A DNA stretch of 64,000 nucleotides from Capitella teleta. Taxonomy: Eukaryota > Annelida > Polychaeta > Capitellidae. The position numbers were made by a program, and so were the translations under genes. The notes under the pieces were generated by a model. The model was given only the letters and a program-made list of their open reading frames with translations, did no database searches and had not been told where the DNA came from. Positions 1 to 16,541 of the stretch are shown here, piece by piece. Numbering within the stretch: the stretch's first letter is position 1; each line of letters begins with the position of its first letter. Location: positions 6,624 to 70,623 of the forward strand of contig KB311185.1 in NCBI GenBank assembly GCA_000328365.1, in the 5' to 3' direction.

Positions 1-1416
1 GGGGGGGGAGGGGGGGGGTTACCAATAAGTCAAGTTAGATTTTTAGATTCTTCCGATTTATGATTTGGAAATTTTGTTTCGATCTGAAGCGTAAACCAGA
101 ACGATTGGATCTGTTGATTCATTCACACCTTTTTTTAATAGATTTCGCTAATACTTGGTGTATATAATAATCATAATTATTACACTTAAATATGTATTTC
201 ACACACACACAAATGAAAGAAATGACAAATTCAAATTGGAAGAAAAATAATAGTACATAAAACAAAAACAAAAATAGAGAAATATATAACTTACTTATCA
301 CATAAAAAATGTATTCAATGCATTTAGTTATTATTTTAATATTGTTCGATATCGACAATGGCATTTATGTCCACGCGAATTTGTTGGCAAATCTGAATTG
401 CAGTCAGGTATTTCAATATAACTGCAGTATCATTGTATTCCTATTATTACAAATCGTTGCACTTATTTTATTTCGCAGCACATAGTCTCAATAGTATGAT
501 GGCTGATACATTATAGGCTTATTGCATTAGCCTTATATCAGTACGATGAACCGGTCCGATATTGAAAGATATCAGTACATTTAGCCCTCGACATACTTAT
601 ATTCGTATAATAATATACAATATGCTAAATACACTTCACATAATTGTGTTACATAATAATATATATCGTTACATCACCATGAATAAAAGAGAGACAGTTT
701 TATGACTCCTGTGACCTATTCTCCGGCACAACCCTCATTCCTAGTCCCTCCAAGGACACCCTATTGGGGCACCAGAGTCGTTTCACGCCCTCCCCGGGGA
801 AATCGTTTGTTGGAATGTTTGCACAGTACCCCCGCTGACCACCGGTCATTGTGGACAAAGGCTTCTGTGAAGTCAAGTTAGTTTACAAACAGCGTTTAAA
901 AAGCTCCCTGATTACAGAGGGTGCGCGTGTGAATCTAGTCCATCAATGAATCCCTTGGGGGGGGGGGGTGGCTGCGAAATCACGCCCTCTCCCCCATCGC
1001 CCTCATCTGGTCAGCTGACCGCTCTCCACTCCTCAGAAGTGACCAACGGATGAGATCGTTATCCGGGTAAAATGAATGACCCTCCAAGACTTGCGTTTAA
1101 AGTTTTTGTTATGTGATTAGTGTATAGTAATTATTTGAGATTAATTTGAGATTATCTATTCCTTAATACGAGGCGTCATTCTCGAGTCTGGTTTAAAATA
1201 TGCTCATAAATGTCACGAAGTCGGCTACTCTCCAAGTGCACCGCATGCTCCCTTTCTACTCTCCTACTCTCTCTCTTCCCTGCTCTCCACTCAGCTCTTG
1301 TTTCGCTTTCACCTCAAGAGTGTAACTCAGCCGGATGAAACGGAGCTCCAGAGAGGTCAGAGGTTGCACAAACATCATAACGGACGCATTGACAACAAAT
1401 TAAGAGATTAGCAACG

Positions 1417-1448
1417 GTTGCTATGGGCTGTTGGTATGCCTAGCAACC
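1417..1448. promoter_or_regulatory. Inverted pair of RFX-like half sites
   Basis: GTTGCTATGG at 1417-1426 faces CCTAGCAACC at 1439-1448. Both match the half-site of the X-box bound by RFX winged-helix factors (GTNRCC/RGYAAC). They lie 2 kb upstream of Msx A. Binding is inferred from the motif only. Confidence 0.35.
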
Positions 1449-2056
1449 ACAGCACTGGCGAAATTGAGAAATGGGCTGAGGGTTGCAGTGCGAGGAAGAT
1501 CAGAGCGTCGAGTGGCGCCACTGTCGGCAGCACTCGCTTCTCAACCGAGCGCCGCTCGCGTCGAGTTGCCTCTCAAGTTGTAAGCGAGAGGCCCCTTGCC
1601 ACTGGCCCAGAAACACACACAGACGCCGACTAATCACGCTCGGAGACGGATCCGGTATCTTCTCCTTCTCCCACGAGGGAGGCTCGGCTTAATGGGATAA
1701 TAGTGCGGGCGGCTTCTGTGGAGAATTAGCTGCGTGCAGGAATCTGCGCCGCTGTTCGCGCAGATCAAACGCCGCCATGGTTCAATACGCATGCGCAAAT
1801 AGTTATTGTAAGGCCAGCCGCCAGACGGCGCTGCTACTGTTATAAACAAAAACACGTGACTGTTGAGGATGAAAACGCTAATCGCTGCCTTATAGGCTCG
1901 AGCGAAAGTGCTGTTTGATCCCTCTGTTGTAATACAATGGAAACATTGTTTGTTTCCTTTGATTACAAGTAAAAAAAAAAAAAACGACAATTATTGTTTT
2001 GGTTCTTCCGTTCTCAATTCACCAAATCTCAGAACGCGATTCGATTGGTGTTGTTG

Positions 2057-2090
2057 GTTGCTAGGGCGGTTGCTATGGGGGTTGCTATGG
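2057..2090 (+). promoter_or_regulatory. Three tandem RFX-like half sites, 12-bp period
   Basis: GTTGCTAGGG (2057-2066), GTTGCTATGG (2069-2078) and GTTGCTATGG (2081-2090) follow each other at exactly 12-bp steps. The motif is the X-box half site. The regular step could mean helical phasing or a small local tandem duplication. Confidence 0.4.
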
Positions 2091-3181
2091 GGGCACTTAT
2101 TGTCATAGTGAGGGTTCATTTCACGCCCGGTCGACGCTGAATCGGAGCAAAGATGCAGCGCGATTTAAATGCAGATCTACACTGACGCAAAACGCAAATA
2201 GCAGTTCATTAATTAGCTGCTTTGTGCCTGCCTTCAGCTCTGCTCACACGCATGCGCGGGTGACGACACTTCCTGTCTTCAGTTTTCTGCGCGACTGGCG
2301 GCCAAAATGACGAATTTCTACCTGATTTCATTTGAATAGGAAATCCTGACAGCCGTAATTTCGTGTTTACTTATTTCTCTGAGCAACATGTTGCCTTTGA
2401 AGTGGAAAAACCAATAGACAAATACCGATTACAACTATAACATAGCACAAAGGAAAGAGAAAACAAAAATGGAAAAACAGAGATATGCTCAGAACGCAGA
2501 TAACGAGGATGCAACGAGGCATGGTGTAATGCGGCAACCCGCTTACGTCACAGCCCCGCATATCACCTCCGAATGAGTTTATTCACGAAATTTGTAGAAG
2601 TGTATAGTGGTCGATTCACTTGGCTATCTCTCTGAAGGACGCGTGAGGTTTCATGCTGCATTGTGATCGCAAATAAGGGCGCTAAGGAAAAGTAGGGTCG
2701 GGGTGGGGGAGGGTTGGCAGCGAATGGCTTTCGGGGGTGACGATGCGCGAAGTTCATTAAATGATAAGCATCAAATCGAGATTCGCGTATTCTTCCTCTT
2801 TCTCCTCTCTTTTCTGCTTCGTTTTCTCTTGTGAGTCTCAACTTTTTTCTTCTCGTCGTCTCCAAATCCTCTCATCGCATCTCGGATGCGCCGCGTGTTA
2901 AGTGTGTTAGACTGAGTAATCTTTATATTCTGCGTGCATTTATTTTTATAGTGCCTTTTCTTTTGTGTTGCTCTTTTTCTTTATTGGAGACATCTTCACA
3001 TGCAAACAGCGCATTAACGCGCTTTCGTCAAATGGCATTACGTAACAAAACGTCTAAAGGCGCAGACCAAACACAACAAACGTGGCATGAAATCAAACAT
3101 CATCGCTAATTTTCACTCGAACGAATAAAAACCGCATCACAGACTTTGCGATGACAAGCGGCCTGCATAATCAGCTCATAA

Positions 3182-3390
3182 GCCCCGCCCCTCCTTCCTT
3201 CTCAGCCAATCAATGCTCACTTGTCGGAGAAATCTAATTGAGACTCGACCAATGAGCGCACACCTCGTCATCTAATAGGATTTCTCGCAGATCGCGGAGA
3301 GAGCTCATTCAGCGGAGTGGTCCTCGAAAGTTGAGCAGCTTCAAGAGGTTAAAGCACATTAAAATCCGATCGATTGTCACACTCTTTGAC
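3182..3390 (+). promoter_or_regulatory. Probable core promoter and 5' UTR of Msx A
   Basis: A GC box (CCCCGCCC, about 3183-3190) is followed by two forward CCAAT boxes (3206-3210 and 3249-3253) within 200 bp of the start codon. No TATA box is evident. Msx B has the same CCAAT-type arrangement, which supports a shared promoter style. The transcription start is not visible from sequence. Confidence 0.5.
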
Positions 3391-4551
<1,161 letters not shown>

Positions 4552-4654
4552 ATAAGTGCTACTAAGGACAGAGGGGCTTGCACCCATGCCTTCAATCAGA
4601 CATTGTGATATGCTTGGAAGTTACGTAATACTCTGAGCACTCGGTGAGAATGCT

Positions 4655-4660
4655 ATTAAA
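4655..4660 (+). terminator. Possible poly(A) signal of Msx A
   Basis: ATTAAA, a common variant signal, lies 104 bp after the stop codon of Msx A. There is no canonical AATAAA between the stop codon and this point. The assignment is by position and motif only. Confidence 0.35.
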
Positions 4661-5668
4661 TTGTTGGTTATATTTTTTATCGCAAAATTCGTTATTTTCT
4701 CTGTTATTTGGCGAATGCGATGTACGCATGCGTCATTAGATCTCAATTCGTTTCTTTGAAAATGGAAATCTGTTCGCATCCATATTGTGGTAAAGTGAGC
4801 AACAAAAGGAAACAGTTAGAGCGCAGATTGTCTGATTGGGCATTTTGCTGCCTTTTGCCTCATTCCCTTGGGAGCATCCCTGACGCGGAAGAAAGGGGCG
4901 GGCCTAAGTGCGAGGGGCGGGGCGTAGCACAGACGACGGGCGCGAGGGTCACCGGGTCAAATGGGTTCTCGATGGCTGTTCAAGGACTGACAAGATGCCG
5001 CACTTCACGGAGACAATATGTCATGCTTGTCGCGTACACCGGGAAAAGCCTAAAGACGCTTAATAGGCTCAAGTAGAGCGCACTGAAAAGCAGGATATAT
5101 GCATACAATATGTATGATATCTGCAGGTTAAGATTAAAGTTACTAGTATGCGTAAGCCCTTAATCGGCGTTCAATAATTAGGTTGATTCTTGACCAGTAT
5201 CCACAAAAACAGCAAAGTGACCCTTGAATTTGAACCCTGGCTACAATCGACGACCCATTCAGTACAATAACCTGGGAGTCTGTATCACAGGAGACTCTCC
5301 TTGACCTCGGGGTCATGCAGCCCCCATGTGCCTGGCAGCGTTACCTGCAAGAGTTTTGAGCTCGATTTCCAGCGTCAGAGGCGGGTGGAAAGCGATGCTC
5401 GTATTTACCTTATGTCGAGGCAATTACCAATCACCAATTACCTCAGCTTCACCGCACAAACACTCCATTCAGCGTCTGATTGATGCGCCCTCTCTCGATT
5501 GCCGTAATAAACCCCGAAGAATAACTCGTTAACACAAACTCATTAAACGCAATCTGTAATTACCTTAATGACTTCAGGCCTGATAAGTCAATTCCAATTT
5601 CCCAATCAATGCGCCCTGTTCCTCATACCCTATCATTACTCTCCTCAATGCGTTTGATGAGTGGACAC

Positions 5669-5682
5669 GTAACCATAGCAAC
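5669..5682. promoter_or_regulatory. X-box (RFX-type) motif
   Basis: GTAACCATAGCAAC is a full X-box, with both half sites matching the RFX consensus GTNRCC-N(0-3)-RGYAAC. It lies 1.1 kb downstream of the Msx A stop codon. Confidence 0.45.
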
Positions 5683-6298
5683 GCGATGCGTCTCAACGGA
5701 CTCATTCTTCGCACGCGGTTTTATCTGGGCGCCGCACCTTGGCTGCCCCGCAGAGCGCCTGAGCCGGTCCTACCGGCGCTGCAAGGCGCCCCGCCGGTCC
5801 AGCACCTACTCTTGCCCCGGGCCGAAGTCTTTTGTGTTTGTGATGTGGACATTTTGAGGTTCTCCACTGGCGCCATGAAGCTTCTCTTGGATCTGTTTTC
5901 GATTGTGAATAAACACCTTGGCTGTCTGGCCAATTAAACGCCAAAAGAACCACAAAAAGATCGTTTAGAATTCTAAGAAAATTGTGAGCTTTTGAATGAC
6001 GTTCCCTGACCTCCGTCAGTTTATTATATTACATATACCATATGTGACAGTTGTTCGCTAAAATCTGATTTTCTTTAGACAAAGTTAGAAAAAAATTTGC
6101 GTAACAAAATTTTGAAATTCATAAAGGTCATCTAAATCATGGATAAACGTTCCCTTAAAATTTTCAGCTTCATTTCTTTTTATTTTATTTCATTTTATTT
6201 TAATTTTTTAATTCATAATCTTTTTCCCTGGATGTCGATTAGAGGGTGTGACTCCTCGGCAATATGGCGCCCCCATTAAGTGCATTTTGCCCAACGGC

Positions 6299-6312
6299 GT
6301 TGCCATGGTTAC
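6299..6312. promoter_or_regulatory. X-box (RFX-type) motif
   Basis: GTTGCCATGGTTAC matches the X-box, with one half site exact and the other close. It lies 617 bp from the previous copy, in the Msx intergenic region. Confidence 0.4.
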
Positions 6313-7194
6313 AGCCCTGATTTCGCCAAACGACTTTTTTATGGGTAAGCGGCGTATAATCACAGTAATTCCGCCGAACGGTCTGCTTTCTGTCGCCACC
6401 CCCTCCCCCCTCCCTCTGCTTTCTAGGTGTCGATGTCAAAAGGAGGCGATTGTCGCCTTAGGCCAACGCCAAACATCGCTGAGCACTTTGACGATCATTT
6501 TCCAATTTAGGCAAATTTGGCGCTAATTATACCTGTTGTAAATCAAAGGCTGCCGGTGCTTGGCCGAGTGGCGGGCTTGGCACAAAGGAGACCTGCTCTA
6601 ACGCGGTTAAACGCCCAGATGGGGGCCCCTGAGTGCATTTGTGGACATGTACGGATCTGTGCTTTACATGTGTTGATGGAACTGAGCAATAATTGTACTG
6701 TACATGAGCTGTATTCGTACACTCGACTGAAGGATGCCGATTTATTGATTTCATTGACGCTCGATACCCCGAATCCGGAAGCTGGAATCCGGAATTCGAT
6801 ATCCGATTAAACCCAACGATTTCTCCGGATGTCCGACATCTGGTCATAGCTCTAGATATAGCCCTAATAACAACATATGCTGGTTTAGTCGCGATTAAAC
6901 AGAAAGCTGAGAAAGCAGGGAGTAATGAGGGGGAATTTTCAATCTCGTCGCCATTAAAGGGGTTTGTAATGGGAACCCCTGATCGCGTGGAAAAGCAATC
7001 TCGTCGATGACACGAGGACCCTTGATTCTTCGCGGGGGGTGCTCGGTGCCTGGGCGGGCGTGTGGTCAATCGACGTTCATTCACTTGAAATGACCAGCGC
7101 AAAAGGAACGAAGTTTTCGCTATTTTTCTTGCATCAATTTAACATCACAAAAGAATGGAAACTGTTACACACCCGCATGGATTTCCCCTTCCAA

Positions 7195-7207
7195 CCACCA
7201 GGGGGCG
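7195..7207 (+). promoter_or_regulatory. CTCF-like motif
   Basis: CCACCAGGGGGCG matches the core of the CTCF motif (CCASYAGRKGGCRS) at essentially every informative position. It lies between the two Msx genes. CTCF occurs in most bilaterians, so an insulator or loop anchor is plausible, but this is a motif match only. Confidence 0.45.
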
Positions 7208-9062
7208 TGCCTGGTGGCTCCAAGGGGGTTGCATGCCTGACTTGACCATCCTTGCATAATGCCAGCATCCCTGCCTCAACCTGCGAAACGCGTCGTTAAT
7301 CAAGATGCCAGCACAAAGTCTTACTTACAGGCTCCATTACGCGGCTTCTATCGGCGCAAGTGTTATTAATTGACCAGTGGTCAGTCTTCAAAGGCACGCG
7401 ATGAAGACAGTGAACACAGCTCATTAAGCGGCGTCCACCTGTGATTTGCTCCTTCATCTGACCACCGGTGCGCTATGGCTGACCGGATCGTGGTCAGCGG
7501 CGGAGATCCGGTGCAGTGTGAGCGTAACCCCTTGACCTTTAACCTTGGTAGATCTGCCTAATTCCCGTTGAAGGCTGTGAGATCAAAGCAGGCTGTTTGG
7601 ACGCCGATTAAACCTTCAGCACTCATCCGTTGTTTCCTCTCAATTTGTCGCGACTCGGCGCTTTTTCGCCAACAACCGGCGCTTGGCAGCCGCGTGGAGC
7701 CGGTCGACCGGCGCTGCAGCGTCTGCGTCGGGTAATTGGCTCACGTGGGTTGTTCAACCAACGCCAGCCCAATAAAGCAATCGTTCCTCGCGATATACCT
7801 CCTCGCAAAACGTTCGTCTTTCAACTGCAATCAGGAATTAAATGCATTACACCAGTCTCGCTGGATGAGGAGCTCGCTTCGACCGAGGCGGGCGCCTGCT
7901 TCATCTGCTGGCGATGATGAAGAACAGCGGCGGATGCAGACGAACGCAGATCGTGCGATGTCATACGCCGGTCCTTTGGCAAACACAGAGCGCGCATCAC
8001 ATATGGATTGCATTGGGTGCAAGTAATCTCATATATGTATATAAATGTCAGATATTGTAATAAGAACAGGTGCTGTAAGTTGGATGCTGGTTTCATATAT
8101 ATCGGATTAATGAAGAAGCTGGGTTCCTCAGTATTAATATATATAAATGGATAGGGGTATTGAGCGGGATAAGACGTCTGCCTTAACACCACCATGTTTC
8201 CCCCGGGTGTATTTATAACTGAACTAACGTTGAGCTATTCCTTAATTCCTCAGCATTCTTCAATAAACAACCAAAGAATTATCTCGAGCTAGCTAATGCC
8301 GACGTCGTGAGATGTATCGGGTATGGTGATGAAATGGATTACACCGGAAACACACACCAAATTTGAAAGTTGTTAACTATATATATCCGGGCACTGCGTT
8401 TACGACCTACAGCTGATTGGATTGAAAAGGTAAGTCGGATTATCGAGGTCTGGAATACAGTGTCCGGTCTAATGACTAACATACTCGTGGAATGAGGAGC
8501 AATGCTCAATCAACAGGATTTAATGAAACGTTATAATTAATTTTTGCTAATTGAACTAAAAACTGTTTACCGATATGCAAAGCTGCTTATCGGTCAGATA
8601 CGCATCATTGGATACCTATGCATATACTACACTAAACTACACATGCATAACAACAGCATATGGTATGCATGTATATTTCTGTAGTATGGTTACTGTAGCG
8701 ATATGAAGCCAGGACATCAAAAGATGTTTAGGATTCCGCTCGCGCGCATGATGACGTAGAGAGGAGTTCGACATGAACACACGTCGACGAGGCAGCGTGT
8801 GTGCAGAAGGCAACGTTCTCACTTGACATATTGAACATTATATCTTTCCAGGAAATCATGCTGAAAAAAACATTCACGCTGAAAGTTAACGCATGCACCA
8901 TGATGAAGGATATTCTACTCATTAACAGTCAATGTTATGACATGTATAGAGCATGAGTTGATGTGTCAGAGATTGTGGAAAACACTTCGACGTTTAGAAA
9001 CTTCGAGCTATAGTAGTATAGAGCAATATGCGTATGTAGGTCAGAGAGACCCATGTACGTGT

Positions 9063-9121
9063 GTGTAGCTAATAGTGCGGGTTTCACTAGAATCTAGTGA
9101 AACCCGCACTATTAGCTACAC
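9063..9121. repeat. Perfect 59-bp palindrome, left of a pair
   Basis: Two 29-nt arms (9063-9091 and 9093-9121) are exact reverse complements around one central base. I checked every base pair. The sequence could form a long hairpin in single-stranded DNA or RNA. It abuts a second palindrome. Confidence 0.95.
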
Positions 9122-9199
9122 TAACAAGTATATTCTGAGCTATACATGTATATCTAGTGACTAGATAATACATGTATAGCTCAGAATATACTTGTTAGT
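9120..9199. repeat. Near-perfect 80-bp palindrome, right of a pair
   Basis: Arms of about 39 nt pair around a central G at 9159, with a single one-base bulge (9168). The palindrome begins within two bases of the end of the previous one, so the two form back-to-back hairpins. A short inner sub-palindrome occupies 9152-9166. Confidence 0.95.
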
Positions 9200-12100
9200 A
9201 CATAGACAGGGCGTGCACATGCAGTCACACATGCATTGGCACATGCATTTGCACATCCAGCACATGTTAGAAAACAGCGCGACCGACGAATGTGATCCAA
9301 TGCAATCAACCGCTTCATAATGCCGCGCAGTCGCATTAACCCTGCAGCGCCTGGCTCCCCGACCCCCTCGCTCGGCCCCGGGGGTCTCCGCGCCCAACGA
9401 AGCCGATCCGCTGATGGACATTATCGGGTGCGGACAGCGGGCGCGCCCCATGAGCGATGGTCCACGGGGGAACCGCGCTCCTTTCACGCTCGCCCGTCCT
9501 GACAAATTTTGCGTTAAATGGCAAAAATCATTTCATGTGCGAGTGCGGGGCAATTAAGGGGTGAATGTGCGCGGGTTGCCGCTTATCAGGGCGCACATAA
9601 GTGCCGCTCTATTAAGGGGCCGAGCGCCGCCTTTTCACGCTCCAACAGCGAGAAATATTGGCCGTCAAAGCGAAGCAGTCGCGGCCAGTAATAGTCTCGA
9701 TGCCGGATGACCGCGCGCTGTTTGGCGCTGGTGCTGTATATGGCGCTGCTGTGTCGTGCTCTCGAAATGGACATTATGTTCATGTCATCAATGATATCAG
9801 AACTGCGTGTCTCCTAAGCAGCAATAGACACGCATGGAGGCGATTCCTACTAGTTATAAAGACACCATTTACAAATTACAGTGTACATTATTTAGACAAC
9901 ACTTCTTTTGTCGGGGTCAATGTAACTATATATACCAGGTACAGCCTATATTCTGTAGTATTATTCTTTCCCATGTCCTGCTTATCTGAATTTCTCTATA
10001 TCTTGTTCCAGGTCGCATATAGTACAAGGATGCAACGGACTTTATACATGTTTACAGACAATGTATATTATGATTACGTGCATTCATGTTTAGCCAATGT
10101 GTATGATTATACGAGTAAGCGGATATGTTCAATAATTACAAAACACTAATTTAAACATCAAAACAAAGTAATCATGCATGATGTTGTGGATATACAATAC
10201 ATGTAGCAATAATTTCACGAAATGAATTATTAATATATTGTACATGTACTAGTACACATCTTACGGCGAATATGGTGTTGATATATTTACATGTAGTAAA
10301 CCAAAGATGTAGCCTAATGCTCCCACTTGTGTCCAAACGTTCTCTCTTCCCTTTAGCAGTCGAGGGTGTCAGACAAAACAATGCGATGGGGAAATGGACA
10401 TAACCACACTCTTTGTTGCGTGACTGAAAACAGTGCTGTTCGTCCGCGCAATGTATACATGCATACATGTATACATGTACATGTATGTATAGCATATAAT
10501 TATAACCCAGTAAAATATTTAATGGGTGTTGTTGAGGTGCGGAATCGACATTTACATACTATACACAGAATGCATGCTGACGTCCTGTTTATGCATAACT
10601 GATTCAACACATTAGTTTGAACTATAGCATTAGTCTCTGCGGTATTCCACGCATGCATATAATGTCATAGCTCAATACTGATTATTAATGCCCATATTAA
10701 TTAATGCCGATTATTGCATGGCCAATTTACAACCGGCGATCTGGCATTCGGACGAAATGACCATTTCCCATAATTCACCACCCGTTCTGTGTCTTTCAGT
10801 TACTCTTATGCGTTGTACATGTGTATAAGTCAAACTTCAATAATCCGGATTCTTCAGTTTCCAACAAAGCGGCCGAAACAGAACTGCCGGATTATAATCT
10901 TTTTCGCAATACATGTGTAAATTTGTTATGTAATCCGGCCCTTCCACAATCAGACTAATATGTCCATCTCCCGTATGCATGTATACATGTACATTGTACA
11001 ACGTCCCTCGATTCCCTCCATCCTCTTGTTTTGTATCACCCCTCCTCTCCAACCTCCTCTCTATCCAGGGGAGGAATAGAGGAGGGGTGAGGGTACTGAG
11101 AGAGTCGTCAATGTTGCTCTCTTCCCGACTCCTGCGTCCTTAACAACAAATTTACGGCGTGAAAGCGTTCGACGTTCTTCGTCACCGGCGACGAATGTGC
11201 AATTTGGCGATAAAGCCGAGTGCGGACAGCGGAAGAAAGACCTTCCGCTCACGTGACCACCGGATGTGCCTTATCACTTCCGCCAAACCACAACGAGGCT
11301 TTTCACGCTAAGCTGGCGAAAAATGCCGAGCAATCCCGAAGGAAGCCGAATCGTTGGCGGCGCCTGACAGCATTCGACGGCTGCCCGTCAATGGAGAAAC
11401 TGAGCAGAGATTACACCCAATCAGCGTATTTGTAAACGCACGCCGCTCGTCTTACGCCAGCGCTAAGTGACTAAGAGTACTGCTTATATAAATACCCACA
11501 AAGTGATTAACTTTTGCCGATCATCGGCTCCTTCGTACCCCGCCCTCCCAAACACCCCACTAAGCGAGGGTCGCTTTCATGGAACGCTTACAACATTGCC
11601 CCCATCTCCGGTTGCAAAGAGAGCCGCGACTGACGCCACGATGCTCAATTTTCGACGAGAAGTGTAATTTTCCGGGCCATCGGTTGAACACTGTAGAAGC
11701 GAGCTCTGCGGCCGCAGTTGCTTACGTACAGCGTACATACATCAGCCGAGATGGCAAATGACGCCGCTTGGCAAATTCCCCGTCCAACATGAACTAATTG
11801 CGAGAGATGGCGCGAGTAATGAGCCAATATCTGCTCTTTCTCACACAGAACTCGCCGCCTCACTGTCGCCTTCTTAGTCAAAACTCGGCGGGGAGCGCGG
11901 CCCGTAATGCTGCGGGGCGATAATCGAGGGTGACGGGCGAGGCGAGGCAGAGGAGCCGCCGTCTGTCATCGCTCGGCTCGGATCCGAATCCCGTGATCCG
12001 TGAGATGAAAGACGCGACATGCGCCGGCGGAGACACGGATCTTGTGCTGGCGCCGGTGAAACGCGAGCAGGATTGAATGTAAATTGGATGGAGCTAGAGT

Positions 12101-12977
12101 TGCTCCGTCTGGAATTTGTGAATTTTACGAGCATCTTCTCCGAATTGTTTGATTGGCAGATGGAGTGCCGAATACCCCGTGTCACTTCCTTCCTAGTGCC
12201 GGATACCCCGTAGGCCCACCCGCTATTTTACGGCCCCAATCCATCACTTAAAAGCGGATCCGGACGACATCAGTCCGGATCTCGCAGGCATTTAGCAGGA
12301 CCGCTATCAGGGGGCACACACGACCCTTGGAGGGCGGTTGCGCGCCCCGTCTCATGCATTTTGCATCCGGGCAGTTCTTCATGCCCGCCGACGGAACGAC
12401 CCCCGCGAGAGGTCCCGGTGATCACGGCGTCGACGGCGCTGCAATTAGAGCCGAGGGCGGCCATGCACAAAAGCGGGTTGCACACGGAGAGGGCACGCAC
12501 GTGACCTGACAAGACGCGCGACGAGCTCTGAAGAGGAGGAACGCGCCCTCGTGTCAGCTTCCGCCTCCGCCTGAGAGCGACGCACTTGCCCTCTGACCTT
12601 CTTGACCCGCAGTCAGCTGACCCGACCCAGATAGGCGCAAAAGTCTCCTGTCGTGCGGCATTACGGTGATGGATCGCCAACGGGCAGCGTTGTATATGTG
12701 GCACCCCGTCCCCCTCCCCCTCGCAGATCGATTTGATCCCCACTCGATCTCTGAAGTTGCTTCTTAACTAAGTTTGTTTATAAACACAGTGTGATAGCGC
12801 ACTTTGAACGAGCGCGCATGCGCTATAATCCGAGCTGGCATGGCTCTTAAGCAAACTGTTTACACGCGAGATAGCACGCCTCATCAATTGCTACACTAAA
12901 CAGACGGCCCTCTTGCTTCTTATAACTGCGCTATCAATTAATTAAGCATCCCTGGCAGCTGTTGCTGGGCATGTGCT

Positions 12978-12991
12978 GTTGCTATGGTAAC
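12978..12991. promoter_or_regulatory. X-box (RFX-type) motif
   Basis: GTTGCTATGGTAAC is a complete X-box. An extra half site, GTTGCTGGGC, lies just upstream at about 12961-12970. This site is 1.4 kb beyond the stop codon of Msx B, on its 3' side. Confidence 0.45.
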
Positions 12992-14114
12992 CAGGGAGCA
13001 TGCATTGCCTGGGCAGCGGACATGCCGATGGACTGCGTAGGTTTAAGATGAAAGCAATCGCTCAACTCAGCAACGTTCGCGTCTCCACGACGATCGACGA
13101 ATCACGCGTTGCAGAGGATGACTTCAAAGCGCCGACAAATCTGCGCGTGTTTCTCGCCATTGTGGCCGCCTTTGTCGGTTCGGGGTTCGCTTTTCAAATA
13201 TGATTTGCTTCTCTGCACGTAATGATAATGTTTGCTTTGAATGGGAGGGAGATCGAAGGGAACACCCTACAGGGGAAGAGACGACACCAATGGGAAGAAG
13301 GCTGGGGAGCGAGGGTAAGAACACATAATGTAGGTTATCTGTGGCTGAGAATGACCCGAGACAGAGGAATTTATGGAGATCAGCCATGACGATGATGACG
13401 ACATTGAAAGGTATTAGCACAATAAGTGTATTCAAATTCCCTTGGTGGACTATTAAAGTACTACAGGCATAGATTAAACTATGCAGAATAAAGTGGATTT
13501 CAAATTTAGTGTACATATATAACTATATACCGATATATTACAATACACTATACATAACATAATAATAAAGTATAATAAAGCGTAATAAAGATATGCTGTG
13601 TCAGCCGTGAGGAATTCCGTGGAAACATATACATACATAAAAGTGAATGCGAATTAAATTGAGTAATTGGAGCCTTAAGAGATTTACGGTTAATCATATC
13701 CAATTACTTGAATCTATTTTGGACAGTTATGCTGAGATTTGATGAAATAAAACCCAAAATCCGGTTTTATTTTATTGGTTAAGCGTCGTTAATCTGGGAT
13801 TATCCTTCGGTCGACTAAGATATCCAAGTAAAATTTCGATCAGTGATGGGGATCAGTTAAGAAGAGTATTCAGAAATATTTATATGGCTTGGCTTGGGGG
13901 ATGATTTTTATGGCCAACCATAAGTCGTGAGGATTAAACGCTAAATTATTTTTATGGTCAACCGTTTCGTCATATATTTTTGATTTGTGTTCTTTATTGT
14001 GTACTATCCCTCGATCAATTCTTAAAATGACCAGCCTTAACACACAGGCTGTATTAAAAAGTATATAGATGATTTTGATTATATAACATGAATAATATCT
14101 TATGTACATTAAAT

Positions 14115-14120
14115 TTTATT
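14115..14120 (-). terminator. Possible poly(A) signal of Msx B
   Basis: TTTATT on + reads AATAAA on -, 252 bp beyond the Msx B stop codon. The region is AT-rich, so chance occurrence is possible. Confidence 0.35.
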
Positions 14121-14356
14121 TATCAATTAAATGTGTATCAACAAAAATAAAGAACATTAGAAGCACAATACACAGCGTCCAGACACCCACACACATCACG
14201 AAGAAGAATAATAAAAATCAATAAAAATCAATGAAATATCAATGAAATAATGAAAGGAGAAGCTGACCTTATAATTTATGCAATGTGAACGAAAACGTGA
14301 ACAAAATGAATGCTCCACCCAATGAGATCACTCAATAGCAGTCTGGTGCATAAATT

Positions 14357-14364
14357 ATGCAAAT
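14357..14364 (+). promoter_or_regulatory. POU octamer motif
   Basis: ATGCAAAT, the consensus octamer for POU-domain factors, lies just beyond the Msx B stop codon. A second copy is at 16954-16961, upstream of Msx B. Motif match only. Confidence 0.25.
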
Positions 14365-14371
14365 GAATATG

Positions 14372-16541
<2,170 letters not shown>

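Larger units (their letters stand above)
1..3181. other. Non-coding upstream region of Msx A
   Basis: No convincing protein gene is seen here; the open frames are short, overlap on both strands and match nothing I recognise. The window opens with an 18-base G-rich run, and a second run of G lies near 957-968. The first 700 bases are AT-rich. From about 1.2 kb the sequence becomes more balanced and carries RFX-like half sites (listed separately) and two GCATGCGC words near 1792 and 2252. I infer that this is the 5' regulatory flank of the homeobox gene that starts at 3391. Confidence 0.5.
4661..14114. other. 9.5-kb intergenic region between the two Msx genes
   Basis: No reliable protein gene is seen. 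Open frames of 60-190 codons occur on both strands but lack homology I recognise, splice context or consistent codon use. The sequence is mostly unique, often GC-rich, with no SINE, LTR or LINE that I can see. It contains two complete X-boxes close to Msx A and one close to Msx B, a CTCF-like site, two abutting palindromes and AT-rich simple sequence from 10.1 to 10.6 kb. I infer that it is shared cis-regulatory DNA of the homeobox pair. Confidence 0.5.

Noticed and set aside
9063-9199. MicroRNA precursor pair
   Set aside because: Perfect pairing over 29-39 nt with almost no loop is unlike an animal microRNA precursor. A hairpin or siRNA source remains possible, but a microRNA call is not supported.
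10826-10960. Possible mariner-type remnant with AATCCGG words
   Set aside because: Only scattered words resemble terminal repeats. No matching inverted end or TA duplication could be set.
12270-12743. 157-codon frame on the reverse strand
   Set aside because: Cys/Gly/Arg-rich translation of GC-rich DNA with overlapping frames on the other strand. No homology that I recognise.
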